This document shows positions 16,346-25,061 of a stretch of 64,000 nt of DNA, one piece after another. Where the stretch lies: assembly GCA_963793335.1 (NCBI GenBank), contig CAWBZS010000009.1, positions 1-64,000 of the forward strand, written 5' to 3'. Every line of letters begins with the position of its first letter. Within the stretch, counting starts at the first letter, position 1. Under the pieces are notes generated by a model. The model saw nothing but the letters and a program-made list of their open reading frames with translations, was not told where the DNA came from and searched no databases. Both the position numbers and the translations under genes were made by a program. This stretch comes from Sva-07 sp963793335 (GTDB taxonomy: Bacteria > Actinomycetota > Acidimicrobiia > Acidimicrobiales > Ilumatobacteraceae).

Positions 16346-17351
16346 CGGTGTCACCTGCCTCGTCCTGGGCGGCCGGCTCGGCGTCGGCCGCCGACACCTC
16401 CGGGGCGCTCGGCTCAGCGGCGAACGCAGCGTGGGACGAGCCGAGATAGGCGTCGACGACCGCAGCGTTCTCACCAATGGATTGCGGCGGACCCTCGGCG
16501 ATCACGGTTCCTTCGGACATCACGATCACCCAGTCGGAGATGTCCTGCACGACATCCATGTCGTGTTCGACGAACACCACCGAGATTCCCTCGGAACGCA
16601 GCCGCTTGACATGGCCGAGCAGCGACTGCGTGAGCGCTGGGTTGACACCGGCCATCGGCTCGTCGAGCATGATCAGACGCGGCTGAGCCATCATCGCACG
16701 GGCCATCTCCAACAGCTTTCGCTGGCCGCCGGACAACGCTCCGGCGAACTCGTCCTTCATGTGCGTCATGTTGAATTCGTCGAGGACCTGCAGCGCTCGT
16801 TCTTCCACACCGCGCTCCTGTCCTCGCCAGCCGTTGAGGAGCGCTCGCCACATCGACTCGCCGGTCTGCGCCTGTGCCGCAAGCATCATGTTGTCGATCA
16901 CGGTCATCTTCGCCAGGACCTTGGTGAGCTGGAACGTGCGCACCATTCCGTGCGCCGCGAGTTCGTACGAAGGCACCCCCGTCGTGGTCGCACCGTCGAA
17001 GTTGACGATGCCGCTGTCCGGTGTGTCGAAGTTGGTCAGCAGATTGAAGAACGTGGTCTTGCCGGCCCCGTTGGGCCCGATCAGCGCAGTGATCGCCCCA
17101 CGTTGCACCTCCACGTGCTCGACGTCGACCGCTCGGAGCCCGCCGAACGAACGGCTCACGTCGGTGGCGACCAGGATCGGATCCGGCTTGGCAGCTCCGG
17201 GTGTGCGTTCCACATCGTCGAACATGCCGAGCGCCGGGTTGTCCCAGTCACGCTGCATGGTCGATGCCCCACCGCCGCCTGACGTGTGGCCCAACTCGAC
17301 GCCGCCGGCGCCATCAGCGCCGAGATCCTTGCTGTGGTCACTTGCGGTCAT
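16338..17351 (-). CDS. livG: Branched-chain amino acid ABC transporter ATPase LivG, with terminal extensions
   Basis: The 337-residue protein has Walker A GPNGAGKT, LivG-specific GMVRTFQLTKVLAKMTVIDN, signature LSGGQRKLLEMARAM and Walker B LIMLDEPMAGVNP. Usual LivG length is about 255. Here there is an extra N-terminal region of about 57 residues, partly Gly-rich (GADGAGGVELGHTSGGGG), and an Ala/Glu-rich C-terminal tail (EVSAADAEPAAQDEAGDTDG). The tails are probably disordered and may regulate or tether the ATPase. The ATG at 17351 overlaps the livM stop by 14 bases; an in-frame start at 17360 is also possible. Confidence 0.92.
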   Translation of the reverse strand: MTASDHSKDLGADGAGGVELGHTSGGGGASTMQRDWDNPALGMFDDVERTPGAAKPDPILVATDVSRSFGGLRAVDVEHVEVQRGAITALIGPNGAGKTTFFNLLTNFDTPDSGIVNFDGATTTGVPSYELAAHGMVRTFQLTKVLAKMTVIDNMMLAAQAQTGESMWRALLNGWRGQERGVEERALQVLDEFNMTHMKDEFAGALSGGQRKLLEMARAMMAQPRLIMLDEPMAGVNPALTQSLLGHVKRLRSEGISVVFVEHDMDVVQDISDWVIVMSEGTVIAEGPPQSIGENAAVVDAYLGSSHAAFAAEPSAPEVSAADAEPAAQDEAGDTDG

Positions 17352-18351
17352 CGATCGCAATCTCTCTCTTGTCGCCGAGTATGCCCTGGGGTCTGAACAC
17401 CATCAGCAGCACCAGGGTGAGTCCCACCAGCATGAAGCGTACGGGACCGACCTGGGAGCGGTCCATCAGCCAGTCGGGCATGATGCCATTGTCGATCAGC
17501 TCGATCAGGATGTTCTCCGCGAACGACAGGATCACCCAGAACAGCATGGCCCCCAGGACGGGGCCCCAGACGCGTGCGAGGCCACCGAGGATGGCTGCAG
17601 TCAGGGCGAAGAACGTCTGCTGGGTGGCGTAGTTGTCGGGCTGCACCGAGTTCTGTTGGACCGCATAGAAGATGCCGGCCAGCGTGCCGAACGAGCCGCC
17701 CAAGATCAGCGACTGCATCTTGAACCGAAAGACGTTCTTGCCGAGTGCGGTCGCGGCGTCTTCGTCTTCTCGAATCGAGCGAAGCACCCGACCCCAGGGA
17801 CTGGTGACCAGCTTCCAGACGAGCAGCACCGACAGCAGCACCAGGCCCCAGCCGACGATCAGTTCCCAGAGGTCGGCGCCGCTGAACTCGAGATTGATCC
17901 GCCCGAACAGCCGAAACCCGTAGGTGGCGGTGTTGTTGAGCGGGTTCCAGTCCTGGAAGCTGTTGGCGAATCCGTTGATGCCGTTCGATCCACCGGTGAT
18001 GTCGCTGAGCGTGGCGGCGCGCACGATCAATCGAATGATCTCACCGACTGCGATCGTGACGATCGCGAGATAGTCGGCTCGAAGTCGCAAGGTGGGGAGC
18101 CCGAGCAGGATGCCGAGCACGACACCGGCGAGCATGCCGACGATGATGCCGACCCACAGCGGCGCACCCATGGTCGACGTGGTGATACCGACGCCGTAGG
18201 CGCCCGCAGCCATGAACGCGACCTGCCCGAAGTTCAGCAGTCCGGTGTACCCGAAGTGCAGGTTCAGCCCGATTGCGGCGAGCGCGAAGATGATCGCCTG
18301 CTGCGAGATGCCCGACCGGAAGGCGTTGGAGATGATTGCATCCCAATCCAT
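17338..18351 (-). CDS. livM: Branched-chain amino acid ABC transporter permease LivM
   Basis: This 337-residue inner-membrane permease has the LivM signatures GLNLHFGYTGLLNFGQVAFM, the cytoplasmic coupling segment SPWGRVLRSIREDEDAATAL with the EAA-like loop, and the C-terminal FRPQGILGDKREI. Around eight hydrophobic helices are visible. It follows livH by only two bases and overlaps livG, so it is translated from the same operon message. Confidence 0.94.
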   Translation of the reverse strand: MDWDAIISNAFRSGISQQAIIFALAAIGLNLHFGYTGLLNFGQVAFMAAGAYGVGITTSTMGAPLWVGIIVGMLAGVVLGILLGLPTLRLRADYLAIVTIAVGEIIRLIVRAATLSDITGGSNGINGFANSFQDWNPLNNTATYGFRLFGRINLEFSGADLWELIVGWGLVLLSVLLVWKLVTSPWGRVLRSIREDEDAATALGKNVFRFKMQSLILGGSFGTLAGIFYAVQQNSVQPDNYATQQTFFALTAAILGGLARVWGPVLGAMLFWVILSFAENILIELIDNGIMPDWLMDRSQVGPVRFMLVGLTLVLLMVFRPQGILGDKREIAIDDRK

Positions 18352-18353
18352 GG

Positions 18354-19718
18354 CTATCCGATCCGTTCCTTGCGCCCGAAGATGCCTTGTGGTCGCACCA
18401 TCAGGATGACGATCATCACGAACAGGGCCCCGACGTTCTTCAGCTCAGGAGCGACCCACAGCGTGGCCATGAACGTGAACACGCCGATGACCAGACCGCC
18501 GACCATCGCACCGAAGTCGGTTCCGAGACCGCCGAGCGTGACCGCGGCGAACACGAGCAGCAGCAGCTGTTGGCCCATCAGCCAGTTGATCTGGCTGTTG
18601 AGACCGAAGAAGATCGCGCCGGCGGTCACGAGCGTGCCGCCGACGAACCACACGGTGGTGACCACGCGATCGACGTCGATACCGGTCGATGCTGCAAGGT
18701 CGTTGCTGTCGGCAACGGCGCGCATCGCCTTGCCCATCTTGGTCATCCGCAGCGCCAGCGCCGTGCCGACCAGCAGCGCACTGCCGATGATGATGATCAG
18801 CAGCTCCTTGGGAAGCACGTCGACCGGGCCGATCGAGAACAGGATGTCGGTCTGCACGGCGTACTGCTCGTACGGTCGCGAGCGCTCACCGAACAGGAAC
18901 AGGAAGAAGAACCGCAGGAACAGCGCCAGGCCGATCGAGATGATCATCATCGCGGTGAGGCCGATGCCCCGCTTCCGCAGCGGACGCCACAGACCGATGT
19001 CGAGTCCGGCGGAGCCCAGTCCACCCACGACGAAGGCGATCAGCGCCGCCGGTATCAGGCTGATCCCCAGGATTGCGTTGAAGAAGTAGGCGACCAACGC
19101 TCCGAACACGATCTGTTCCGACAGCGCGAAGTTGACCAGGCCGGTCGTGCCGTAGATCAGCGACAGTCCGATTGCACACAGGCCGATGATCAGCCCGAAG
19201 ATGATGCCTTCGAACAGCAACCGGGTCGCTCTCGTGAGCAGACCATCGCTCTCTTTGTCGCGTGCTGCGCTGGCCGCGTCACCTTCAGCCAGGTTGAACA
19301 GCACCCTCGTTGGCTGATCGGCACGAGCTTCGATCGGCAGTTGCTGCTTGTCGGCCCGGACGAGCTCGATCCCTTCCGGGAGCGTGTCGATCTCGATCTC
19401 GACGGCGTACGAACCAGGTCCCGGGAGCGGCACGCTCACGAAACCCGTCGCGTCGGACGTGGCTCGACCGACTTCGTCGCCGATCGTCTCGATCTCGCGG
19501 TCGACGATCACGGCCTCGAAGACACGGATTTCTGTGCCCTCGACCGGCAGACGTTCCGCTGTCGGGTCCTCGGGCCTGGCCAGCAACGTGGTCTCGACCG
19601 ATTCACCAGACTGCGCCGACGCGAACGGTGATGGCACCAACGCGAAGATGCCGACAACTGCGAGCAGCACGCCCAACAGCGCAAGTCTCCGGCGCCCGCC
19701 TTCCCTGGGTTCTCGCAT
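18354..19718 (-). CDS. livH: Branched-chain amino acid ABC permease LivH fused to an N-terminal extracytoplasmic domain
   Basis: The 454-residue protein is far longer than usual LivH (about 290-310). Residues 1-36 form a signal-like segment (LALLGVLLAVVGIFALVPSP). Residues 37-155 form a soluble domain resembling carboxypeptidase-regulatory/transthyretin-like beta sandwiches (ATGFVSVPLPGPGSYAVEIE), and the LivH permease begins near 165 (FEGIIFGLIIGLCAIGLSLI) and ends with VRPQGIFGRKERIG. The extra domain would lie outside the membrane and could dock the binding protein or sense ligand. A TAAGCT hexamer nine bases before the ATG marks the operon promoter. Confidence 0.9.
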   Translation of the reverse strand: MREPREGGRRRLALLGVLLAVVGIFALVPSPFASAQSGESVETTLLARPEDPTAERLPVEGTEIRVFEAVIVDREIETIGDEVGRATSDATGFVSVPLPGPGSYAVEIEIDTLPEGIELVRADKQQLPIEARADQPTRVLFNLAEGDAASAARDKESDGLLTRATRLLFEGIIFGLIIGLCAIGLSLIYGTTGLVNFALSEQIVFGALVAYFFNAILGISLIPAALIAFVVGGLGSAGLDIGLWRPLRKRGIGLTAMMIISIGLALFLRFFFLFLFGERSRPYEQYAVQTDILFSIGPVDVLPKELLIIIIGSALLVGTALALRMTKMGKAMRAVADSNDLAASTGIDVDRVVTTVWFVGGTLVTAGAIFFGLNSQINWLMGQQLLLLVFAAVTLGGLGTDFGAMVGGLVIGVFTFMATLWVAPELKNVGALFVMIVILMVRPQGIFGRKERIG

Positions 19719-19730
19719 AAGGCTGCGAGC

Positions 19731-20720
19731 TTAGATCGTTTGCCCGGCTGCGAACGCTATTGCCGGGTCTCCGCCTGTTTCCGTTGTGTGAACTGTCCCG
19801 GCGACGGTCGGCTCGATGGCTCGCTGGATCATTTGCACCGTGATCGCCCACAGGGCCGTGGCGCCTGCGACGTGCGCTGCGACCAGCGTCGCCGGGATGT
19901 TGTTGAAGTACTGGACGTAGCCGATCCCGCCCTGCAGCACCGCGACGAACATCCACGTGGTGATCACGCCCGACAGGCGTGCGTACAGTACAGCGTCCCG
20001 ACGGACCACCACCACGACTGCGAGGAACACCGCCACCGCAACCCACACCGTGACACTGTGGATCTCGGCCACCGTCGAGATGTCGAAGCCGTAGCGGCGG
20101 GCGGTCTCGTCACCAGCATGGGGTCCCGCTCCCGTGACGACGGTGCCCGTGACCAGTGCAGCCGCCATCAACGCCCCGAACGCTGCGAGCAGCCAGCTCA
20201 GCATCGGGGTGACACCAGCGGACGCACGAGCCGCTCGCCCGCGCATCACCGGTTCGGGGCGGGCACGACGGATGGCGAGCAGGCCAAATCCGATCGACAC
20301 CATCGCCAGCAGGAAGTGCGATTGGACCAGGAACGGGTGCAGATCACCCATCACGGCGAATCCCCCGACGACACCGTTGCCGAACACCGACAGCAGCACG
20401 GCGATCGAGGGCACCTTCAGACCCGTGCGGCGTGGCCGCACCCGGAACGCACCGATCGCCATCAAGATCGTGGGGATGCCGACGAGACCGCTGATCAGGC
20501 GATTGATCTGTTCGATGGCGGCGTGGGTGCTCGAGACATCGATGAACCGTTCGTTGTTGCAGTTCGGCCAGTCATCGCAGCCGAGACCGCTCCCGGTGAG
20601 TCGCACGACTGCGCCGGCCACCGTGAGGAAGCAGACACCGGCAACCGTGATGATTGCAATCTGTCGATATCGCCGCAGCGACATCGTGAGCCTCGGGCGA
20701 GAGGGACCCTCGTGTTCCAT
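19731..20720 (-). CDS. ctaA: Heme A synthase (COX15/CtaA family)
   Basis: The 329-residue membrane protein oxidises heme O to heme A for aa3-type cytochrome oxidase. It has eight predicted helices and the diagnostic early loop TGSGLGCDDWPNC followed by EQINRLISGLVG with a heme-liganding His nearby (SSTHAAIEQ). Further heme-ligand histidines are in LVQSHFLLAM, VAEIHSVTVW and VAAHVAGATALW. The ATG at 20720 lies nine bases after a TATCCT hexamer; a second ATG twelve codons later is possible. It ends 12 bases before livH and is divergent from the next gene. Confidence 0.9.
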   Translation of the reverse strand: MEHEGPSRPRLTMSLRRYRQIAIITVAGVCFLTVAGAVVRLTGSGLGCDDWPNCNNERFIDVSSTHAAIEQINRLISGLVGIPTILMAIGAFRVRPRRTGLKVPSIAVLLSVFGNGVVGGFAVMGDLHPFLVQSHFLLAMVSIGFGLLAIRRARPEPVMRGRAARASAGVTPMLSWLLAAFGALMAAALVTGTVVTGAGPHAGDETARRYGFDISTVAEIHSVTVWVAVAVFLAVVVVVRRDAVLYARLSGVITTWMFVAVLQGGIGYVQYFNNIPATLVAAHVAGATALWAITVQMIQRAIEPTVAGTVHTTETGGDPAIAFAAGQTI

Positions 20721-20729
20721 GGTGGCCCC

Positions 20730-20745
20730 AGGATATGACTAGCGT
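20730..20745. promoter_or_regulatory. Divergent leaderless promoter pair
   Basis: TATCCT on the minus strand (20735-20730) serves ctaA, nine bases before its ATG. TAGCGT on the plus strand (20740-20745) lies seven bases before the GTG at 20753. The whole intergenic region is only 32 bases if the GTG is used, so neither gene has room for a leader. Confidence 0.55.
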
Positions 20746-20752
20746 CGGCCTG

Positions 20753-21889
20753 GTGCTGAGTTCGTTCGACGACTTTCCGATCCATCAGACGTCACACCCG
20801 GTCGCGCAAACGGCCACCAGCGACATCAACCACTACGACCGGTACTTCTTCAACGGATGCACCAGCGACGCCAGTCTCTTCTTCGCAGCGGCCGTCGGGT
20901 TGTACCCCAACCGGCACGTGGTCGATGCGTCGTTCAGCGTCGTCGTCGAGGGCGGCACCGATTCGGCGCGTCAGATCAGCGTGCACGCCTCGGGTCGCGC
21001 CCCCGCTGATCGAGCCGACGCGAACAAGGTCGGCCCGATCGAGGTGGAGGTGCTCGACCCGCTCCACGCGCTGCGCCTGACCGTCGACGCTCCCGAGCAG
21101 GGTCTCCGCGCCGATCTCACCTTCGTGCGTCGCACGGTGCCGATCGAGGAACCACACTTCTTCCAGCAGGTGGGCATGCGCGTGACGTTCGACTACACGC
21201 GTCTCACCCAGTTCGGCTCCTGGGAAGGCTGGCTCGAGGTCGACGGTGTCCGTCACGAGCTCGTGCCAGGCGACACCCTCGGCTGCCGGGATCGCTCGTG
21301 GGGCGTTCGCCAGGTGGGCGAACGCTCGGCCACGGGCGCACCGGTCGCCGATCCACAGTTCTTCTGGCTCTGGGCACCGGTCAACTTCGGAACGTTCGCC
21401 ACACACTTCGACGTCAACGAGCTGTTCGACGGAAAGCGTTGGCACGAGAGTGCCTTCATCGCTCCGGCGGTCGGGCCCGACGGCACCGGCCCGACCGAAG
21501 CGATGCGCACGGTCGACTATCGAGTGCACTGGCGCCCGGGGACACGCACTGCTGAGTCCTTCGAGATGACGATGACCCCATGGGATGGCGACGCCACCAC
21601 CATCCTCCTCGAACCGCTCTTCGAGTTCCAGATGGCCGGGCTGGGCTACCTCCATCCCGAATGGGGCCATGGCGTGTGGAAGGGCGAAATGGAGGTTGGC
21701 GGCGAACGCTGGGACCTGCCGGTCGACGATCCCACCGCGATCGATCGGTTGCACGTGCAGTCGATCGTGCGGGCCACCACGTCGGGCGGGATGGGAGAGC
21801 ACCGCGGCATCGGCATCCTCGAACAGCTCGCGATCGGGCGCCACGACCCGACCGGCCTGAGCGGGATGCTCGACGGCTGGAGCGGCTGA
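20753..21889 (+). CDS. Conserved hypothetical protein, possibly hydratase/lipocalin-like
   Basis: The 378-residue soluble protein contains SDINHYDRYFFNGCTSDASL near the start, FVRRTVPIEEPHFFQQVGMR, HELVPGDTLGCRDRSWGVRQ and FFWLWAPVNFGTFATHFD. This arrangement of two beta-rich halves with a conserved CRDRSWGVR-type motif is seen in a widespread actinobacterial family of unknown function that I loosely relate to CrtC/AttH-type lipocalin-like proteins; that relation is tentative. The GTG at 20753 is preferred over the ATG at 20735 because a TAGCGT box sits seven bases before it. It is convergent with the dehydrogenase gene. Confidence 0.65.
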   Translation: MLSSFDDFPIHQTSHPVAQTATSDINHYDRYFFNGCTSDASLFFAAAVGLYPNRHVVDASFSVVVEGGTDSARQISVHASGRAPADRADANKVGPIEVEVLDPLHALRLTVDAPEQGLRADLTFVRRTVPIEEPHFFQQVGMRVTFDYTRLTQFGSWEGWLEVDGVRHELVPGDTLGCRDRSWGVRQVGERSATGAPVADPQFFWLWAPVNFGTFATHFDVNELFDGKRWHESAFIAPAVGPDGTGPTEAMRTVDYRVHWRPGTRTAESFEMTMTPWDGDATTILLEPLFEFQMAGLGYLHPEWGHGVWKGEMEVGGERWDLPVDDPTAIDRLHVQSIVRATTSGGMGEHRGIGILEQLAIGRHDPTGLSGMLDGWSG

Positions 21890-21890
21890 C

Positions 21891-22691
21891 TCAGGTGTGA
21901 CGGATGCTCATCCCGCCGTCGACGACGATGGTGGCCCCGTTGACGAAGCTCGAGCTCGGCAGGCACAAGTTGAGCGTCATGTGCGCAACCTCCTCCGGCA
22001 GTCCATAGCGACGCACCGGGACCCGTCGACGGGCGTAGGTGGCCTTCGCGTCGTCGGGAATCACGGCGGTCATCCCGGTGTCGATGGGACCAGGGCAGAT
22101 GCAGTTGACCGTGACCCCGTGCCGTCCCAGCTCGACGGCGAGGCTGCGTGTGAGACCGGTGACCCCCGCTTTCGATGCGGCATAGGCAGCGAGACCGCCG
22201 GTGGCGACGACGGCTTCGGTGGACGCGATGTTGACCACCCGTCCCGCTCCGGACTCGATCAGGTGAGGGAGCGCCGCACGAACGAGGCGTGCGTGGGCGG
22301 TGAGGTTGACGTCGATCGTCCGCGCCCAATGGTCCTCGAACTCGGCCTCGTCGCCGAACGCTGAGCTGACCAACGACACTCCGGCATTGTTGACGACGAT
22401 GTCGAGGCGCCCGCCCCACGACGCGGCGTCCTCGGCCAGCGTCCGCACCTGCGCCGGGTCGGCCACGTCGCAGACGACCCCGACGACGGCATCGATTCCG
22501 TGTACGGAGGCGATCTCGTCGACGACGACGCCCACCCGTTCCGCTCCGAGATCGGCCACGACGACACGAGCACCCTCGTCCGCGAAGAGGTGGGCGGTGG
22601 CACGACCCATGCCACTGGCCGCTCCCGTGACGATTGCGACGCGGTCGGCGATCGACCGAGACAGCGACGTCAGGCGGCGGGTGCCGGCCAT
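21891..22691 (-). CDS. Short-chain dehydrogenase/reductase
   Basis: This 266-residue oxidoreductase has the classical SDR motifs: cofactor-binding TGAASGMGRA near residues 22-31, an acidic residue in VVVADLG suggesting NAD preference, NNAGVSL, the catalytic Ser in NIASTE, YAASK with Tyr and Lys, and the PGPIDTGM loop. Substrate unknown. The ATG at 22691 shares a base with the stop of the upstream flavin-binding gene (TGATG arrangement), so the two are translationally coupled. Confidence 0.9.
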   Translation of the reverse strand: MAGTRRLTSLSRSIADRVAIVTGAASGMGRATAHLFADEGARVVVADLGAERVGVVVDEIASVHGIDAVVGVVCDVADPAQVRTLAEDAASWGGRLDIVVNNAGVSLVSSAFGDEAEFEDHWARTIDVNLTAHARLVRAALPHLIESGAGRVVNIASTEAVVATGGLAAYAASKAGVTGLTRSLAVELGRHGVTVNCICPGPIDTGMTAVIPDDAKATYARRRVPVRRYGLPEEVAHMTLNLCLPSSSFVNGATIVVDGGMSIRHT

Positions 22692-23152
22692 CAGCTCGCC
22701 GACCAGCGCTGCGTTCCGCCCATGCCGTACGCGTGCAGGATCAGCGCTCGTTCGGGCGTGATCGCAAGAAAGGCGGTCTCTGGGGAATGCTCCGGGCCTC
22801 CGGGCGCGAACGCGTCGAGGTCGTAGTCGAACACCCCGCCCCACATCCGCCGCTTGGTGTCGAGGTCGGTGAACAGGGTCGATGCGCCCCAGATCTCCAC
22901 TCCGTCACCCGCAGCGGTGACCTGCCAGTGCATCGCAATGTCGGGATGGTGAGCCACGTTGCGTGCCTTGACCGACGTGGCGCCGATCATCACCCAGCAG
23001 GTGTCGTTCTCCCAGCACGGGTGCACCGGCACGACGTCAGGTTTGCCGTCGGCGCCCACCGAGGCGAGATGCGCCCACGGGCTGAGCGCGGTGGCGAACC
23101 GCTTCACCTCGTCGAGGCTCACACGTTCGGGCAGGCTGGTCCGGTCGCTCAT
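22691..23152 (-). CDS. Pyridoxamine 5'-phosphate oxidase-like (split-barrel flavin/F420-binding) protein
   Basis: The 153-residue protein matches the small split beta-barrel fold: ALSPWAHLASVGADGKPDVV and VPVHPCWENDTCWVMIGATS followed by KARNVAHHPDIAMHW. Proteins of this type bind FMN or coenzyme F420 and reduce diverse substrates. A start at 23152 is supported by a TACGGT hexamer (23164-23159) six bases upstream. It is the first gene of a pair with the downstream SDR; the two may act successively on one substrate. Confidence 0.8.
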   Translation of the reverse strand: MSDRTSLPERVSLDEVKRFATALSPWAHLASVGADGKPDVVPVHPCWENDTCWVMIGATSVKARNVAHHPDIAMHWQVTAAGDGVEIWGASTLFTDLDTKRRMWGGVFDYDLDAFAPGGPEHSPETAFLAITPERALILHAYGMGGTQRWSAS

Positions 23153-23165
23153 GACCGAACCGTAC

Positions 23166-24265
23166 TCACGGCCTGACCTCGTAGAACGAGTTCACCGAAT
23201 GATCGACGTCGAGCGTGCGGAAGCCACCGAATCCTGCGGCCGACGCCATCTCCCTCGCCGCGACTCGGGCAGCCCCAGGGTGCCGAGGCCCGCCCCGTCC
23301 GGAGCCGACAGCGCAGACGACATGCACGACAGCACACTGATGCCGTACATCAGCGGCGCCATCGGGTTCTTGGCGACGTTCTCGGCGAAGGTCTCGCGAC
23401 CCTTGATGTCGACGAGCAGCCACGTACCGTCAGGCGCCAGCGAGCGCGCGATCGCATCGATCATCTCCTGCGGGTGGGTCATGTCGTGGATGCAGTCGAA
23501 CGTGGTCACGAAGTCGACCGAGTGGTCGTCGGGCAGCGGCTCGTCGCGCGGATCGACGAAGCGCACGTTGTCGGCACCCGCCTCCAGTCGGCGATGCTCG
23601 GCTCGCTCCAGCGCGTACTGCGAGATGTCGTAACCGACGAACCGGCTGTTCGGGAACGCGTCGGCGAGCAACAGGATCGCTCCCCCGGCGCCGCACCCGA
23701 TGTCAGCCACCGTGATGCCCGCCTCGAGCCGCTCGACCATCCCGTCGAGCGTCGGCAGCACGGTGGGGATCAGGTGATGACGATTCCACGGCTCGAAGCT
23801 CCGCTCGATACCGACCGCACCTTCGGGTCCGTGACTGTCGTAGTCGTGGCCGAGGCCGGTCCGGAAGCTGTCGGGCATCGCTTCCAACGCGGCCATGGTC
23901 TGCGGAAAGCGGTGGAACATACCCATACCGAACGCTGGGTGATCGGGTGACGCCAGCACCGCAACGGCCTCCGGCGTGAGCCAGAACCGTTCGACATCGG
24001 CGCCGGTGTCGTCGTCGATCCCGTCGACCGCCACCAGCTTGGCGGCGGCCTGGTTGTAGACCCACTCGCGCACCCAACGCTCGTCGAGTCCGGTGCGCTC
24101 GGCCAGTTCCACCGTGGTGATCGGTTCGTCGGCCGCTGCGAGTGCGGCGTACAAGCCCAGCTTGTCGCCCAGGTGGATCATGCCCGCGGTGACCGCCCCG
24201 CTGAGCTGGGTGAACACCGAGAAGGAATAGAACTTCAAGCGATCGGGATCAGCTACGTCTGCCAT
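23166..24265 (-). pseudogene. Class I SAM-dependent methyltransferase, frameshifted near the C-terminus
   Basis: The first 330 residues encode a winged-helix dimerisation-type N-terminus (TTVELAERTGLDERWVREWV) and a SAM-binding domain (ITVADIGCGAGGAILLLADA, FVGYDIS, VDFVTTFDCIHDM). Near 23251-23268 the frame fails: GLGTLGLPE is followed by nonsense, while another frame continues AAREMASAAGFGGFRTLDVD and ends HSVNSFYEVRP. Adding one G to a short GG run restores one protein of about 366 residues, the usual length. The start at 24265 follows TACCGT (24278-24273) by seven bases. Substrate unknown; either a sequencing error or a recently broken gene. Confidence 0.75.
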
Positions 24266-24300
24266 GGCCTCGACGGTAGATCGCCGACGGCCGCGGATCG

Positions 24301-24978
24301 TCAGCGCGTGCGTTCGTCTGCAGGGAGATGTTCGAGATCGCTGAGCTTCGTGAGCGAGAACGAGAAGCCGTCTTCCAACTCCATTGCCTCCACCCGGCTC
24401 ACCGACGAGTGCCCGAGCACGAACCGGTCCCACTCCCATGGCGTGGGCTCGAGCCCGAGGAGATGTCCGATCGTGACCGAGTTCGTACCAGCGTGGGCGA
24501 CCAGAGCGATGCGTGCACCGGGTTCGGCGATCGTCCACACGGGCAGCTCGGCATCGGAGCGGATCACCCCCCGATCAGCCAGGAACGACGATGCCCCCGA
24601 CCTGATCCGCGTCACGAAGTCACGAACCGACTCGCCGCCCTCGAGCCCGTTCCACCGCTCGTGGGACACTCGCCCCTTCAGCTCGGCGAACGCTTCCGCT
24701 GCCTTCTCTGCAGGAGTGCCGTGCCACATCGGGTCTCGGATCTCCTCCAGCCAGGGATCGATGGTCTCGGTGAACCCCAACGCATCGAGCAACGGTGCCG
24801 CGGTCTGGCGTGCGCGCACCAGCGGCGACACGAGGATCTCGTCGAAGGTCTGCCCGCGCAGCGACTCGGCCAACTGCGCAGCCTGATGCACTCCCCGATC
24901 GGTGAGGGGAGGGTCGACCACCGCTCGTCCGTCCTTGACCCATTCGGGTTCACCATGACGGATCAGCACAATCTCCAT
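24301..24978 (-). CDS. Histidine phosphatase (phosphoglycerate mutase-like)
   Basis: The 225-residue protein starts MEIVLIRHGEPEWV with the RHG phosphohistidine motif (His8), followed by LTDRGVHQAAQLAESL, VSPLVRARQTAAPL and the second catalytic His in ALVAHAGTNSVTIG. Enzymes of this superfamily dephosphorylate small metabolites or act as mutases; this one is probably a phosphatase of unknown substrate. A TACAGT hexamer (24992-24987) eight bases before the ATG supports the start. Confidence 0.88.
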   Translation of the reverse strand: MEIVLIRHGEPEWVKDGRAVVDPPLTDRGVHQAAQLAESLRGQTFDEILVSPLVRARQTAAPLLDALGFTETIDPWLEEIRDPMWHGTPAEKAAEAFAELKGRVSHERWNGLEGGESVRDFVTRIRSGASSFLADRGVIRSDAELPVWTIAEPGARIALVAHAGTNSVTIGHLLGLEPTPWEWDRFVLGHSSVSRVEAMELEDGFSFSLTKLSDLEHLPADERTR

Positions 24979-25061
24979 GGCGCACGACTGTATGGCTGCC
25001 GATCAGCGAGCGCACAGATGTCCGGCGACACTCGTTGTCGACCGGCGGTAGCTTGCGCACC

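Noticed and set aside
16759..19089. A 776-codon open frame antisense to livG, livM and livH
   Set aside because: It is a shadow of three well-recognised genes and shows no domain.
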